In this document: positions 9,640-19,721 of the stretch, in pieces | Layout of the letters: each line of letters begins with the position of its first letter | How positions within the stretch are numbered: the first letter of the stretch is position 1 | Origin: Marinobacter adhaerens HP15 | GTDB taxonomy: Bacteria; Pseudomonadota; Gammaproteobacteria; Pseudomonadales; Oleiphilaceae | Direction: 5' to 3' | DNA length: 64,000 nucleotides | Assembly (NCBI RefSeq): GCF_000166295.1 | Contig: NC_017506.1 | Location: 1,922,001-1,986,000 of the forward strand | Position numbers and translations under genes: made by a program | The notes under the pieces: generated by a model | The model's input: the letters and a program-made list of their open reading frames with translations, nothing else | Databases searched by the model: none | Told to the model about the DNA's origin: nothing

Positions 9640-10713
9640 TTACAGTGCAGCCAGAACCGCCTCCCCCATTTCCCGGGTGGACACTTTCTTTGCGCCCTCA
9701 GACATGATGTCCGCTGTTCGCAGACCCTGATCCAGGACCTTGCTGACCGCCGCTTCAATGGCTTCAGCAGCTTTTTCCTCATTCAGACTGTACCGCAGCA
9801 TCATGGCAGCACTGAGGATGGTGGCCAGCGGATTGGCAATGCCCTGCCCGGCAATATCCGGCGCAGACCCGTGGCAGGGCTCATACATGCCCTGCTTTTC
9901 GGAGTTCAGCGACGCCGATGGCAACATACCGATCGAGCCGGTGAGCATAGCCGCTTCGTCCGAAAGAATATCACCAAACATGTTGCCAGTCACAATCACG
10001 TCAAACTGCTTGGGTGCACGGACCAGCTGCATGGCGGCATTGTCCACGTACATATGAGACAGCTCCACGTCCGGATATTCCCGGCGGAGATCGTTCATGA
10101 TTTCCCGCCATAGAACAGTCACTTCCAGCACGTTGGCCTTGTCCACGGAGCACAGCTTCTTGCCCCGCTGCTGCGCGGCTTCAAAAGCCACCCGCCCGAT
10201 ACGACGAATTTCCGATTCTGTGTAGGCGTAGGTGTTGTAACCCTGGCGCTCTCCGCTCTCCAGTTCGCGCACACCGCGCGGCTGACCAAAATAGATGCCA
10301 CCAGTCAGTTCACGGACAATCATGATATCCAGCCCGGAAACAACTTCCGGCTTCAGAGAAGAGGCGGAGGCCAGTTGAGGATAAAGGATTGCCGGGCGCA
10401 GGTTGGCGAACAGCTCCAGGTTAGAGCGCAACCCCAGCAACCCCTTCTCCGGGCGCTTAGCCATGGGCAGACTGTCCCACTGAGGACCGCCCACGGCACC
10501 CAGAAGGATCGCGTCGGCTCTGGTGGCCTTTTCGAGGGTTTCATCCGGCAGCGGTGTGTCGGTTTCATCAATCGCCGCACCGCCCACGAGGCCGGACTCG
10601 AAGCTCAGGCCGAGATTGAACTGATCATTGATCTTGTTGAGCACTTTTTCCGCTTCAGCGACAATTTCCGGACCGATACCGTCGCCGGGAAGCATCAGGA
10701 TAGTTCTGGGCAT
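9640..10713 (-). CDS. leuB: 3-isopropylmalate dehydrogenase
   Basis: 357 residues. It oxidises and decarboxylates 3-isopropylmalate with NAD+ in leucine synthesis. Visible landmarks are [10 protein letters not shown] at the N-terminus, [11 protein letters not shown], the substrate-binding [12 protein letters not shown] and the nucleotide site [11 protein letters not shown] chose ATG 10713 ([12 protein letters not shown]) because AAGGAA is correctly spaced; a second ATG six codons upstream lacks a good ribosome site. It is 60 bp downstream of leuD. Confidence 0.97.
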   Translation of the reverse strand: MPRTILMLPGDGIGPEIVAEAEKVLNKINDQFNLGLSFESGLVGGAAIDETDTPLPDETLEKATRADAILLGAVGGPQWDSLPMAKRPEKGLLGLRSNLELFANLRPAILYPQLASASSLKPEVVSGLDIMIVRELTGGIYFGQPRGVRELESGERQGYNTYAYTESEIRRIGRVAFEAAQQRGKKLCSVDKANVLEVTVLWREIMNDLRREYPDVELSHMYVDNAAMQLVRAPKQFDVIVTGNMFGDILSDEAAMLTGSIGMLPSASLNSEKQGMYEPCHGSAPDIAGQGIANPLATILSAAMMLRYSLNEEKAAEAIEAAVSKVLDQGLRTADIMSEGAKKVSTREMGEAVLAAL

Positions 10714-10773
10714 GTTTTTTCCTTGTTCCATTCCTTCAGGTCGAATTAGCGCCAGCGTAATCCGACAGCCTAT

Positions 10774-11421
10774 TCAACCCCCGGCACCAAACAGCCAGGG
10801 CGCAGTTTTACGGCGGCTTTCTTCGTAAGACCGGATCAGCTCAGCGTCTTCCAGCGTCACGCCAATATCATCCAGGCCGTTCAGCAGGCAATGACGACGG
10901 AAATCATCCACCTCAAAGGTAAAGGTTTCGCCGGATGGGGTAGTTACAGTCCTGGCTTCCAGGTCGACTGCCAACTGATAGCCTTCACTCTGCTCCACTT
11001 CCCGGAATAAACGATCGACAATTTCCTCTGGAAGAACAATGGGTAACAACCCATTCTTAAAGCAGTTATTATAGAAAATATCCGCAAAACTCGGAGCAAT
11101 AATCACCCGGAACCCGAAATCCTCCAGAGCCCAGGGTGCGTGCTCCCGGCTTGAACCACAGCCAAAGTTACGTCGCGCCAACAATACACTGGCGTTCTTG
11201 TAGCGGTCCTGATTCAGGACAAAATCCGGATTAATCGGACGGGTGGAACAATCCTGATCCGGTTTGCCTTCATCCATATACCGCAACTCATCAAACAGGT
11301 TCGGGCCGAAACCCGTGCGCTTGATGGACTTCAGAAACTGCTTGGGAATGATCATGTCCGTATCCACGTTGGAACGGTCCATGGGGGCGACAACGCCCTG
11401 GTGTTGCTTCAATGCGCGCAT
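10774..11421 (-). CDS. leuD: 3-isopropylmalate dehydratase small subunit
   Basis: 215 residues. It is the swivel-domain partner of LeuC in isomerising 2- to 3-isopropylmalate. The family signature [13 protein letters not shown] is present. The start ATG 11421 follows GGAGAG. It lies 16 bp downstream of leuC, so the two subunits are made together from one message. Confidence 0.97.
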   Translation of the reverse strand: MRALKQHQGVVAPMDRSNVDTDMIIPKQFLKSIKRTGFGPNLFDELRYMDEGKPDQDCSTRPINPDFVLNQDRYKNASVLLARRNFGCGSSREHAPWALEDFGFRVIIAPSFADIFYNNCFKNGLLPIVLPEEIVDRLFREVEQSEGYQLAVDLEARTVTTPSGETFTFEVDDFRRHCLLNGLDDIGVTLEDAELIRSYEESRRKTAPWLFGAGG

Positions 11422-11437
11422 GGTTCTCTCCTATGGA

Positions 11438-12856
11438 TCAGTTCATCAGCTCGCGGACATCAACGAAATGACCGGTTACAGCGGCAGCAGCAGCCATGGC
11501 CGGGCTCACCAGATGGGTACGCCCGCCAAAGCCCTGACGGCCCTCGAAGTTCCGGTTCGACGTGGAAGCACAATGCTCCCCCTGCCCCAGCTTGTCGGCG
11601 TTCATGGCCAGGCACATCGAACAGCCCGGGTCGCGCCACTCAAGACCGGCTTCGATAAAGATCTTGTCGAGACCTTCCTGCTCCGCCTGGGCTTTCACCA
11701 GACCGGAACCGGGAACCACCATGGCCTGCTTCAGAATCGGCGACACCTTCCGCCCTTTCACCACGGCAGCGGCCTCGCGCAGATCCTCAATCCGGCTGTT
11801 GGTACAGGAGCCAATGAACACACGATCCAGCTTGATATCGGTAATCGCCATATTGGGCTGCAAACCCATGTACTTGAGAGCGCGAACAATGCCTTCTCGC
11901 TTGATCGGATCGGCTTCCTGTTCCGGATCGGGCACCTTGCCATCAATTCCGGCCACCATTTCAGGAGACGTACCCCAGCTCACCTGCGGCTGGATTTCCG
12001 AGCCTTCGAGCTCAACAATCTTGTCGAAGACTGCATCGCTATCGCTATGCAACGTGCGCCAGTATTCAACTGCAGCATCCCACTGCTCGCCCTTGGGGCC
12101 AAACGGGCGATTGCGAACGTATTCGATGGTGGTGTCATCAACCGCTACCATACCAACCCGCGCACCGGCTTCGATGGACATGTTGCAGATGGTCATCCGC
12201 CCTTCCATGCTCAGGCCCCGGATGGCTTCGCCGCCAAACTCAATGGCGTGCCCGGTACCACCGGCAGTCCCGATTTTGCCAATGATGGCCAGCACAACAT
12301 CCTTGCCGGTAACGCCCGGACCCAGCTTGCCATTGACCTTCACCAGCATGTTTTTCATTTTCTGCTGCACCAGGCACTGGGTAGCCAGCACATGCTCAAC
12401 TTCACTGGTGCCAATACCATGAGCCAGGCAACCGAAAGCACCGTGGGTAGATGTATGGGAATCCCCACAAACAATACTCATGCCCGGCAACGTTGCGCCC
12501 TGCTCGGGCCCGATAACGTGCACGATGCCCTGGCGTTGATCCTTGATCTTGAACTCTAGAATCCCGAACTCGTCGCAGTTCTTGTCCAGTGTTTCCACCT
12601 GGATCCGGGAAACCGGGTCAACAATACCTTCGACACCACGATCACGATCCGTGGTAGGCACGTTGTGGTCCGGCGTCGCAATGTTGGCATCAATCCGCCA
12701 CGGCTTCCGCCCCGCCAGACGCAGGCCTTCAAATGCCTGGGGTGATGTCACTTCGTGCAGTAACTGACGATCGATATAAATCAACGCGGAGCCGTCATCG
12801 CGCTGTTTGACGAGATGATCGTCCCACAATTTGTCGTATAAGGTTTTGCCCGCCAT
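11438..12856 (-). CDS. leuC: 3-isopropylmalate dehydratase large subunit
   Basis: 472 residues. This aconitase-family subunit holds a [4Fe-4S] cluster bound by the Cys of [12 protein letters not shown] and the two of CSMCLAMN, and isomerises isopropylmalate with LeuD. Start ATG 12856 ([14 protein letters not shown]) follows GAGAGAGAACC. It is the first gene of the leuC-leuD-leuB(-asd) run and is divergent from a LysR regulator, a layout also found in Pseudomonas. A 425-bp intergenic region upstream holds a candidate promoter and two structured repeats. Confidence 0.97.
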   Translation of the reverse strand: MAGKTLYDKLWDDHLVKQRDDGSALIYIDRQLLHEVTSPQAFEGLRLAGRKPWRIDANIATPDHNVPTTDRDRGVEGIVDPVSRIQVETLDKNCDEFGILEFKIKDQRQGIVHVIGPEQGATLPGMSIVCGDSHTSTHGAFGCLAHGIGTSEVEHVLATQCLVQQKMKNMLVKVNGKLGPGVTGKDVVLAIIGKIGTAGGTGHAIEFGGEAIRGLSMEGRMTICNMSIEAGARVGMVAVDDTTIEYVRNRPFGPKGEQWDAAVEYWRTLHSDSDAVFDKIVELEGSEIQPQVSWGTSPEMVAGIDGKVPDPEQEADPIKREGIVRALKYMGLQPNMAITDIKLDRVFIGSCTNSRIEDLREAAAVVKGRKVSPILKQAMVVPGSGLVKAQAEQEGLDKIFIEAGLEWRDPGCSMCLAMNADKLGQGEHCASTSNRNFEGRQGFGGRTHLVSPAMAAAAAVTGHFVDVRELMN

Positions 12857-12906
12857 GGTTCTCTCTCACTCTCTGGGGGTTTTTGGTTCTGACGTTTGAT
12901 AACGGT

Positions 12907-12936
12907 ATCTTACCGCCTGCGACCGGATAACCCCAA
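12907..12936 (-). promoter_or_regulatory. Candidate leuC promoter
   Basis: On the minus strand TTGGGG (12936-12931) and TAAGAT (12912-12907) are 18 nt apart, about 50 bp before the leuC ATG. Match to consensus is fair. I did not find a leader peptide with leucine codons. Confidence 0.35.
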
Positions 12937-13000
12937 TTCATGTTTTTTATCTATCGCATGCCTTATGGTAATGCTTTAAGATTCTGAGAAGGTCGCATGA

Positions 13001-13095
13001 AGGGATAAGCCTCCCAAAACACGCCCGTAAATACATCCATGTAGGGCTCGGTCGCGCCATCCCTGGCGCTCCACGGTTTTGGGAGGCTCATCCCT
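13001..13095 (-). repeat. Structured intergenic repeat, copy A
   Basis: Arms 13001-13020 and 13076-13095 are complementary at 19 of 20 positions and enclose a 55-nt core (13021-13075). Read on the minus strand, the core starts CGTGGAGCGCCAGGGATGGC and contains the inner hairpin GCGCCA-GGGA-TGGCGC. The same core occurs in copies B and C with unrelated arms. It lies between leuC and lysR with its core oriented toward leuC. Confidence 0.85.
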
Positions 13096-13145
13096 CCATA
13101 CTCCCCATGCGCTGCGGATATTGGCCACACTCTGGGGAGCGGGTT

Positions 13146-13238
13146 GGAGCAGCGTTTTCAAAACCGTAGAGGGCCAGGGATGGCCCGATTCGAGCCCACA
13201 GGGATGTACTTGTCGGCGTGTTTTGAAAACGCTGTTCC
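13146..13238 (+). repeat. Structured intergenic repeat, copy B
   Basis: Arms 13146-13164 and 13220-13238 pair at 18 of 19 positions and enclose a 55-nt core (13165-13219). The core matches copy A at most positions when both are read in the same sense. The inner hairpin is GGGCCA-GGGA-TGGCCC: relative to A and C, one base pair is changed on both sides, a compensatory change. It is oriented toward lysR and ends 43 bp before its start. Confidence 0.85.
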
Positions 13239-13281
13239 AAGCCGGGACCTGCACCATATTTCGAAATCCGGGAACACAGAT

Positions 13282-14154
13282 ATGGACTCAAACGCATTAA
13301 AGGCATTTTTGACCATTGTCGATCAGGGCTCCTTCTCTGAAGCCGCGGAAATCCTGCACCTGACACAGCCGGCCATCTCTAAACGCCTGGCCGCCTTGGA
13401 AAACCAGCTTGGCACCAGCCTGATCGATCGGAGCCACCGCCAGATTCGTCTGACCAATGCCGGCAGTCGTTTGCTTCCCCATGCACGTCGGATCCTCGAT
13501 GAAATTCACAACGCCCGGGTGGCGTTGTCGCCGGACTCTGGACAAGTCGAGGGCGAGCTGCAAATCATCGCCAGCCATCACATCGGTCTGCATCATTTGC
13601 CAAATTGGCTACGACGGTTCAAACGGGAATACCCTCAGGTGTCCATCAACCTACAGTTCATGGAATCCGATGCCGCCTACGAGCAGATGCGTAAACGTAA
13701 TGCGGAGCTGGCATTCGTGACGCTGAGTGACAGCATGGAACCGAGCTTTCATGTGTTTGCTCAATGGCCGGACCAGATGGTGTTTGTGGCGGGCGCTGAG
13801 CACCCCCTGGCGTCACTCGAAAATCCGAGGCTTACAGACTTAGCAGACCACCCGGCACTATTGCCCGACACCAGCACCGCAACCTATCGGGTTGTGAGCC
13901 GGTTGTTTCTGGAGGCGAATCTGCACCTGAATCCGCAAATGCCAACCAACTACCTGGAAACCATCAAGATGATGACCAGTGTGGGCCTGGGCTGGAGTGT
14001 GCTGCCCCTGCGCATGATTGACGACAGCCTTACGGTACTGGACGTGGGCAAGCCGGTTTCTCGTGTCCTCGGGGGGATCGGGTTATCCGGGCGGCAGCTC
14101 AGCAACGCCGCCAATGCGTTACTCACCATCGTGCAGGAAGAAGAAAGCGCCTGA
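13282..14154 (+). CDS. LysR family transcriptional regulator
   Basis: 290 residues. An N-terminal winged helix-turn-helix (about 1-60; AFLTIVDQGSFSEAAEIL, TQPAISKRLAALE) is followed by a periplasmic-binding-like effector domain. LysR proteins usually bind the shared promoter region with a divergent target, here leuC, so leucine-pathway control is possible but unproven. I chose ATG 13282 (MDSNALKAF) because the upstream open frame is encoded by repeat copy B. A regulator also flanks leuC in Pseudomonas. It converges with the MFS gene, 3 bp away. Confidence 0.9.
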   Translation: MDSNALKAFLTIVDQGSFSEAAEILHLTQPAISKRLAALENQLGTSLIDRSHRQIRLTNAGSRLLPHARRILDEIHNARVALSPDSGQVEGELQIIASHHIGLHHLPNWLRRFKREYPQVSINLQFMESDAAYEQMRKRNAELAFVTLSDSMEPSFHVFAQWPDQMVFVAGAEHPLASLENPRLTDLADHPALLPDTSTATYRVVSRLFLEANLHLNPQMPTNYLETIKMMTSVGLGWSVLPLRMIDDSLTVLDVGKPVSRVLGGIGLSGRQLSNAANALLTIVQEEESA

Positions 14155-14157
14155 GCT

Positions 14158-15320
14158 TTACCCCTCGCCATGGGCTGGCGGCGGCCGAAGGCCTCGCCAG
14201 GTGATCACGATTGCGAGGGCCATGGCGGCCGCACCACCCCAGAAAGCCGCCGAGGTACTGAACCCATCCACCAGGAAGCCCGACAACCAGGCCCCAAGCG
14301 CACCGCCAGCACCGAACGTGAGGCCGCTGTAGAGGGCCTGCCCTTGCCCGTGATGGTACTTGCCAAAAAAGCCCTGGATGTATTGGACAGAGATAGCGTG
14401 CAGCGCACCGTAAGATGCTGCATGCAGCAGCTGAGCGAACAGCAGGACGAGGACAACATCCGTCAGCTCCGCGATCAGTACCCATCGAATCATGGTGAGC
14501 GTAAGCGCGCCGATCGCAATCTGGCGAACCGTGAAACTGCGCGTTAACCGGTGCATCACCAGAAACAGCGCGATCTCCGCAAACACACCCAGCGACCACA
14601 GCAAACCAATCGACAGCTTGCCGTAGCCGTGCTGCTCCAGATGAATACTGAAGAACGTGTAGTAGGCTCCGTGCGAAACCTGCAGCAGGAAATTCATCAG
14701 AAAAACGTAACCACTGCCGGGTGCGTGACGATGGCCTTTAAACTACCTTTCGGAGCCGGCGGCTTTCGCTCACCCCGCTCCGCAGGCACCAGAAATGCGG
14801 ATACGGCAATGCCCGCAAACACCGGAAGCAACAACCACGGGAGATTCTGAATCGGCACCAGTTCCAGCAAACCGCCGACCAGCGCAACCGCTCCGATGAA
14901 CCCCACCGAGCCCCAGAGCCGAACCCGCCCGTATTTCTCTTTCTGCTCGCCCAGGGTTCGAAGCGTGATCACCTCATACAGCGGCAAGATCGCATTCCAG
15001 AAAAACGTGAACGCCAGCATGACCAGCAGCAGGCCATAAAACCCCGGTTCCATGAATACGCCGGCGAAGAACAGCGAGCCGGTAATGGCGCCGACCCGGA
15101 CCAGACGAACCCGTTGGCCGGTCTTGTCGCCGAGCCAACCCCAGACGCTGGGCGCAATGATTTTGGTGAGCTGGATCGTCGCCATGAGGGTGGCGATCTG
15201 GAGGTAGGAAAAGCCCTGGCCCTCAAGGTAGAGGGACCAATACGGCAAGAGCCCGCCAAGGAGGGCGAAGAACCAGAAATAGAGGTTAGAGAGGCGCCAG
15301 TAGATAGAAATACCCCGCAA
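14158..15320 (-). CDS. MFS transporter of the HcaT-like MFS_1 type, interrupted by a one-base frameshift
   Basis: Two frames, 15320-14697 and 14697-14158, together make one 12-helix MFS protein of about 387 residues. The first half begins MRGISIYWRLSNLYFWFFAL and ends at VVTFF; the second begins LMNFLLQVSHGAYYTFF. Adding one T to the TTTTT run next to 14700 joins them without loss. The two halves meet as TGATG. The family (nucleoside/3-phenylpropionate permease-like) exports or imports small organics by proton symport; the substrate here is unknown. An MFS gene follows aroC in Pseudomonas too. It may be intact in the organism if the missing base is a sequencing error. Confidence 0.8.
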
Positions 15321-15325
15321 GTCCG

Positions 15326-15440
15326 GCTGTTTTGGCGGGACTCACTGCCCAAAAATGTGGAGCGCCAAGGATGGCGCGACCAAGCCCTACAGGGAAGTAT
15401 TCACGGGCGTTTTTTGGGCAGTGAGTGCCGCCAAAGCAGC
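15326..15440 (+). repeat. Structured intergenic repeat, copy C
   Basis: Arms 15326-15355 and 15411-15440 pair at 28 of 30 positions around a 55-nt core (15356-15410) that matches copies A and B. The arms are longer than and unrelated to those of A and B. It fills most of the 143-bp gap between aroC and the MFS gene and ends 5 bp before the MFS start codon. Confidence 0.85.
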
Positions 15441-15463
15441 TTCACCAAGCCTGACAAACAAAA

Positions 15464-16558
15464 TCAGAGCTGCCCAATCACCGGCGTAGAAACAGAAACA
15501 TCCGCATTCTGCCCACGATGCCGCAGGTAATGGTCCATCAACACAATGGCCATCATCGCCTCCGCAATAGGTGTCGCGCGGATGCCGACACATGGATCGT
15601 GCCGCCCGGTGGTAATAACTTCACAGGGATCGCCGTTCACATCAATACTGCGACCCGACAAACGCAAACTCGACGTGGGCTTCAATGCGATACTGGCCAC
15701 GATCGGTTGCCCCGAGGAAATACCTCCAAGCACACCACCGGCATTATTCGAAAGGAACCCTTCCGGCGTCATTTCGTCACGATGCTCGGTGCCCTTCTGG
15801 TCGATGCAGTCAAAACCGGCGCCAATCTCGACGCCCTTCACCGCATTGATGCTCATCAGTGCATGAGCCAGATCCGCATCCAGGCGGTCAAAGATCGGCT
15901 CGCCGAGACCCGGTGGCACACCGTCGGCAACCACGTTGATCCGGGCACCGATGGAATCCCCCTCCTTGCGCAGGGCATCCATATAAGCTTCCATCTCGGG
16001 AACCTTGTCCGCATCCGGGCAGAAGAACGGGTTCTGGTGAACCTGATCCCAATCCAGTTTCTCGGCCTTGATGGGCCCCAGCTGCGACAGATAGCCGCGA
16101 ATCCGGATACCCAGGCGCTGCTCAAGGAATTTTCTCGCAACAGCACCCGCAGCAACCCGCATAGCGGTCTCACGGGCAGACGAACGACCACCGCCGCGAT
16201 AGTCGCGAACACCATACTTGTGCATGTAGGTGTAATCAGCGTGAGCCGGCCGAAACTGTTCGGAGATCTTTGAGTAATCCTTGGACCGCTGATCGGTGTT
16301 TTCAATCAGCAGGCCAATCGGCGTTCCGGTGGTCTTACCCTCGAAAACGCCTGACAGGATTCTCACCTCGTCGGCTTCGCGACGCTGGGTTGTGTGCCGG
16401 GATGTGCCTGGCTTACGGCGATCCAGGTCCCGCTGCATGTCCGCTTCCGAAAGCTCAAGCCCCGGAGGGCAGCCATCAATGATGCACCCCAGCGCAGGCC
16501 CGTGGCTCTCGCCGAATGAGGTAACCGTAAACAGTTTTCCGAAAGAGTTTCCCGACAT
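15464..16558 (-). CDS. aroC: Chorismate synthase
   Basis: 364 residues. It removes phosphate from EPSP using reduced FMN to make chorismate, the last shikimate step and the precursor for trpF/B/A and pabB products in this window. Family signatures are visible: [18 protein letters not shown] near the N-terminus, [20 protein letters not shown] and the C-terminal [18 protein letters not shown]. Start ATG 16558. It lies 37 bp downstream of prmB. Confidence 0.97.
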   Translation of the reverse strand: MSGNSFGKLFTVTSFGESHGPALGCIIDGCPPGLELSEADMQRDLDRRKPGTSRHTTQRREADEVRILSGVFEGKTTGTPIGLLIENTDQRSKDYSKISEQFRPAHADYTYMHKYGVRDYRGGGRSSARETAMRVAAGAVARKFLEQRLGIRIRGYLSQLGPIKAEKLDWDQVHQNPFFCPDADKVPEMEAYMDALRKEGDSIGARINVVADGVPPGLGEPIFDRLDADLAHALMSINAVKGVEIGAGFDCIDQKGTEHRDEMTPEGFLSNNAGGVLGGISSGQPIVASIALKPTSSLRLSGRSIDVNGDPCEVITTGRHDPCVGIRATPIAEAMMAIVLMDHYLRHRGQNADVSVSTPVIGQL

Positions 16559-16595
16559 AATTCAGTATCTTGTTCAGCTTTTATGAGAATTCAGT

Positions 16596-17498
16596 TTAAC
16601 TGGAAGCCTGCCACTGACGCAGGTCCGGCTCGGTGATCAGAAAGACGCCATCGCCCCCATTCTCGAACTCCAGCCAGGTCAGTGGCAGATCCGGATACGC
16701 CTCATCCATTGCAACCCAGCTGTTACCGACTTCCACGACCAGTAGTCCACCAGGAGTGAGATGCTCGGCCGCTTTGGCAATGATTCTGTGAGCGATGTCG
16801 AGCCCGTCTTTACCGGCGGCAAGGCCCAGCTCAGGTTCGTGGCGGTACTCATCCGGCATGCTGGAGAGATCGTCTGCATCCACATAGGGCGGGTTGCTAA
16901 CGATCACGTCGTAGCGACCTTCAATATTGTCAAAGACATCGGATTGTACGGTACGGACCCGCTCGCGGACTCCGTGCAGGTCGATATTGGATTCAGCCAC
17001 TTCAAGTGCATCCGGAGAAATGTCCGACAGATCGACTTCCGCCTCGCCGAAAACAGATGCCGCACCAATGCCAATGCACCCGCTCCCGGTGCAAAGATCA
17101 AGGATGCGTTCCACCGGCTTGTCTCCGAGCCACGGCTGAAAGCCATTCTCGATCAATTCACCAATGGGGGAACGCGGTACCAACACCCGTTCGTCAACAT
17201 GAAAGGGCATGCCCATAAACCAGGCTTCACCGAGCAGATACGCCAGAGGTACGCGCTCATCCACGCGCCGGGCGATTCTTTCCAGTACCAGCTCCCGCTC
17301 TTCCCGCGTTAGACGGGCATCCAGGAACAGAGTGTTGTTTTCAAGGGGAAGGTGCAGGCTACGCATAACCAGCTGAACGGCTTCATCCCAGACATTGTCC
17401 GTGCCATGCCCGAAAAACAGCGGCGAAGCAGCAAACCGAGAGGAGGCGTAGCGGAGGTAATCCCGAACGCTGTGAAGGTCGTCAATAGGGCTGGTCAC
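16596..17498 (-). CDS. prmB: Ribosomal protein L3 N5-glutamine methyltransferase
   Basis: 300 residues. PrmB methylates a glutamine of ribosomal protein uL3. A class I SAM-dependent methyltransferase fold follows an N-terminal helical domain. [12 protein letters not shown] (134-145) is the SAM-binding loop and NPPY (202-205) is the glutamine-binding motif. PrmC is the close paralogue, but the prmB-aroC neighbourhood and the N-terminal sequence fit PrmB better. It precedes aroC on the same strand. Confidence 0.92.
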   Translation of the reverse strand: MTSPIDDLHSVRDYLRYASSRFAASPLFFGHGTDNVWDEAVQLVMRSLHLPLENNTLFLDARLTREERELVLERIARRVDERVPLAYLLGEAWFMGMPFHVDERVLVPRSPIGELIENGFQPWLGDKPVERILDLCTGSGCIGIGAASVFGEAEVDLSDISPDALEVAESNIDLHGVRERVRTVQSDVFDNIEGRYDVIVSNPPYVDADDLSSMPDEYRHEPELGLAAGKDGLDIAHRIIAKAAEHLTPGGLLVVEVGNSWVAMDEAYPDLPLTWLEFENGGDGVFLITEPDLRQWQASS

Positions 17499-17586
17499 TA
17501 ACGTACATCCTGTGCAAGAGCGTGTTAGCGCGGGATTATACGCTGATTACCCGCTCGACTGCAGCCCGCCCCCGCCAACAAATTGT

Positions 17587-18807
17587 TCAGATAGCCAGAG
17601 GCCCGGAGCTGTTCCGGCTTTCTTCAAAGCGATCCAGCGCAGCAGCCATCCGCTCACGGCCCAGCTGAATCAATTCCGGGGCCTTGTGATAATCGTAGCT
17701 CCGACAGGCATTCTTCGGGATATTCACCAGCAAATCCGGCGGGTAGCCCGCGATCTTGTACTGCACAAGCGCACTCTGCATGGTCTCGATGGTGAGGTTC
17801 ATCACATCGAATTTGCCGATCCCGAGCTTGTCCCAGTCGATGGTTTCGTGCTCTTCCTGGCTCTTCTTGTCAGCCGGCTTCTTCTCCGTCTGCTTTTGAT
17901 GCTCTTTCTTGTGCACTGCCCGGCTGATCTTTTCTTCCGGGCTGTCACCGTTGTCCGGCTTCCGGGCAGTCAGGGATTTCAGGGCATCCCAATCAAACCA
18001 GCGCGAGGCCTTCTCACGGATGGTATCCACCCACTCGTCCATATCCGTGTTTTCAGCCTCGCCTGGAGTAAACGCAGCGTCCGGAATCCGTCGACGGCGG
18101 TCATCCTCGCCACTGAGATTGACCGCAACGATGATGTCAGCGTGGGAGGAAATGGTCGGGATGATTGGCAAAGGATTGAGCAAGGCACCGTCCACGAGGA
18201 CTCTGCCATTGAGAACGAGAGGTGTGACAACACTTGGAATCGCCACCGAAGCGCGGATAGCCTGATCCAGAGGCCCTTCCTGAAACCAGATTTCCTTGTG
18301 GGCGAGCAGATCTGTCGCCACGGCCGTAAAGGCAATGGGCAGGTTTTCGATCCGGGTATCTCCCAGCATTTCCCTTACAACCGAAAAAATCTTCTCGCCA
18401 CGAATAGCACCCACGGAATTGAACGTTACATCGAGGAGCTTGAGGACATCGAACTGGCCCAGGCCGGTAACCCAGTCCTTGTAGTCCTGCATCTTGCCCG
18501 CTCCGAACATACCGCCGATCAGGGCCCCCATGGAACAGCCGGAGATAGCAACGATGTCGTAGCCACGCTCCACCAGAACTTCGATGGCGCCGATGTGGGC
18601 ATACCCTCTGGCACCACCACTTCCCAGCGTCAGAGCCACGGTCTTGCGCGGTTTGTTCCGGTCTTTGCCTTTTTCCGGATTTGCCGGAGCACTGGTAGCG
18701 GAGACATCCGAGCTGCTCAGGACCTTCGAGACGTTGTCCTGCGGATCTTTCTCTGAGGGCTTGTCCTTTGGATCCTGATCGTCATCCTTTGATGTGCCCA
18801 TAATCAT
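17587..18807 (-). CDS. Patatin-like phospholipase, RssA type
   Basis: 406 residues. A polar, charged N-terminal segment (1-53) precedes the patatin domain: oxyanion loop LGSGGARGYAH (61-71), nucleophile elbow GCSMG (Ser92) and catalytic Asp in VDGALLNPLP. No signal peptide is visible, so it is probably cytoplasmic or membrane-associated. The middle contains a lysine/glutamate-rich insertion. Substrate is unknown; patatins hydrolyse acyl esters of phospholipids. The start overlaps the upstream stop by one base (TAATG); a second ATG is two codons later. It belongs to the run from the DUF58 gene downward. Confidence 0.85.
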   Translation of the reverse strand: MIMGTSKDDDQDPKDKPSEKDPQDNVSKVLSSSDVSATSAPANPEKGKDRNKPRKTVALTLGSGGARGYAHIGAIEVLVERGYDIVAISGCSMGALIGGMFGAGKMQDYKDWVTGLGQFDVLKLLDVTFNSVGAIRGEKIFSVVREMLGDTRIENLPIAFTAVATDLLAHKEIWFQEGPLDQAIRASVAIPSVVTPLVLNGRVLVDGALLNPLPIIPTISSHADIIVAVNLSGEDDRRRRIPDAAFTPGEAENTDMDEWVDTIREKASRWFDWDALKSLTARKPDNGDSPEEKISRAVHKKEHQKQTEKKPADKKSQEEHETIDWDKLGIGKFDVMNLTIETMQSALVQYKIAGYPPDLLVNIPKNACRSYDYHKAPELIQLGRERMAAALDRFEESRNSSGPLAI

Positions 18808-19721
18808 TACCTCGAGATCACCACCACTTCTACCCGGTCGCCCTGCCTGTCTGGATCACTGAAGACACCTGCCGGCCCCACAACGATTATCTCCTGTTGA
18901 GCCCGGGAGACACCCGTTTTGGACAGGACCTCCGACAACGATTCGGTAGCCAGGCGGGCACGCTCCATCGCATCACTGAAGGACTCATCAGTCTCCAATA
19001 CAGAATAGCCCACCAGTGCAACCACCGTACCCTCTTCACGGGCCAGATCATTCACCCGCCTGCGATCCGTTGCCTGCCAATCGAACCGGTAGGTTACACC
19101 GCCTTGCCAGGGAACAATAATCGGCCCTTCGACGCGGTTGGCCATGGTGCCAAAGCCGGGAATGGTCGCGCCGGATTCAACCCGCAGGTGCTCCACCCAA
19201 ACATACTCCCGAAGGTTGCCGCGAGTCACCGTGTAAATGAGGGTCAGCCAACGGGCGCCGTCCTCGGCAACGGTGCCCGCCACCAGATAATCCTGGGTTG
19301 CATCACGGCCATAGAGAACGGCCTGATTAAAGATCTGGTTCGCCCATACGTTGCTTCTTCCACAACGGATACTGGAGCACTCGAACAGAATCTGGGCGTT
19401 TCTCTGGCGCAACAGACCCAGGTAGTGGTCCCGCGCTTCCTCGCGACTTGAGTCTCGGGCAATCCGGTACAGGCGCCCTTCCCCAGTCACGGGCAAGCGG
19501 GCCAGGGTTTCGGAGCGAATCTCGTTATTGACTTCCCGCACGGGGCTGAACAATACCAGGTGTCCCGACGACTGAATCGAGACCGTATCTTCAAGCGTCG
19601 ACTGTTGATAGGCCTCGGGCATATCCTCCGGAGCAGACTGCACACCGGAAGACAGTGCCAATAATCCGAGGATCGGTACCAAGAAACGTGTGAACAGTAA
19701 TTTCAGCAAGCGATTACTCAT
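18807..19721 (-). CDS. DUF4892 family exported protein
   Basis: 304 residues with a signal peptide (about 1-29, ending SGVQSA). I recognise it as DUF4892-like from the region after the signal (GHLVLFSPVREVNNEIRSET, LPVTGEGRLYRIARD, ECSSIRCGRSN). The C-terminal 80 residues (VVALVGYSVLE, ending VEVVVISR) resemble an OmpA-like periplasmic fold. Function unknown; likely envelope-located. It overlaps the hydrolase gene by 8 bp and the patatin by 1 bp, so it is part of that operon. Confidence 0.75.
   Translation of the reverse strand: MSNRLLKLLFTRFLVPILGLLALSSGVQSAPEDMPEAYQQSTLEDTVSIQSSGHLVLFSPVREVNNEIRSETLARLPVTGEGRLYRIARDSSREEARDHYLGLLRQRNAQILFECSSIRCGRSNVWANQIFNQAVLYGRDATQDYLVAGTVAEDGARWLTLIYTVTRGNLREYVWVEHLRVESGATIPGFGTMANRVEGPIIVPWQGGVTYRFDWQATDRRRVNDLAREEGTVVALVGYSVLETDESFSDAMERARLATESLSEVLSKTGVSRAQQEIIVVGPAGVFSDPDRQGDRVEVVVISR

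Noticed and set aside
14690..14705. Programmed -1 frameshift in the MFS gene
   Set aside because: The heptamer is GTTTTTC, not a canonical X-XXY-YYZ slippery site, and three other genes show the same missing T, so a base-call error explains it better. Kept as a minor finding.
13001..15440. Repeats A-C as CRISPR or as insertion-sequence ends
   Set aside because: Spacing is irregular, there are no spacers or cas genes, no transposase is present, and no target-site duplications are evident.
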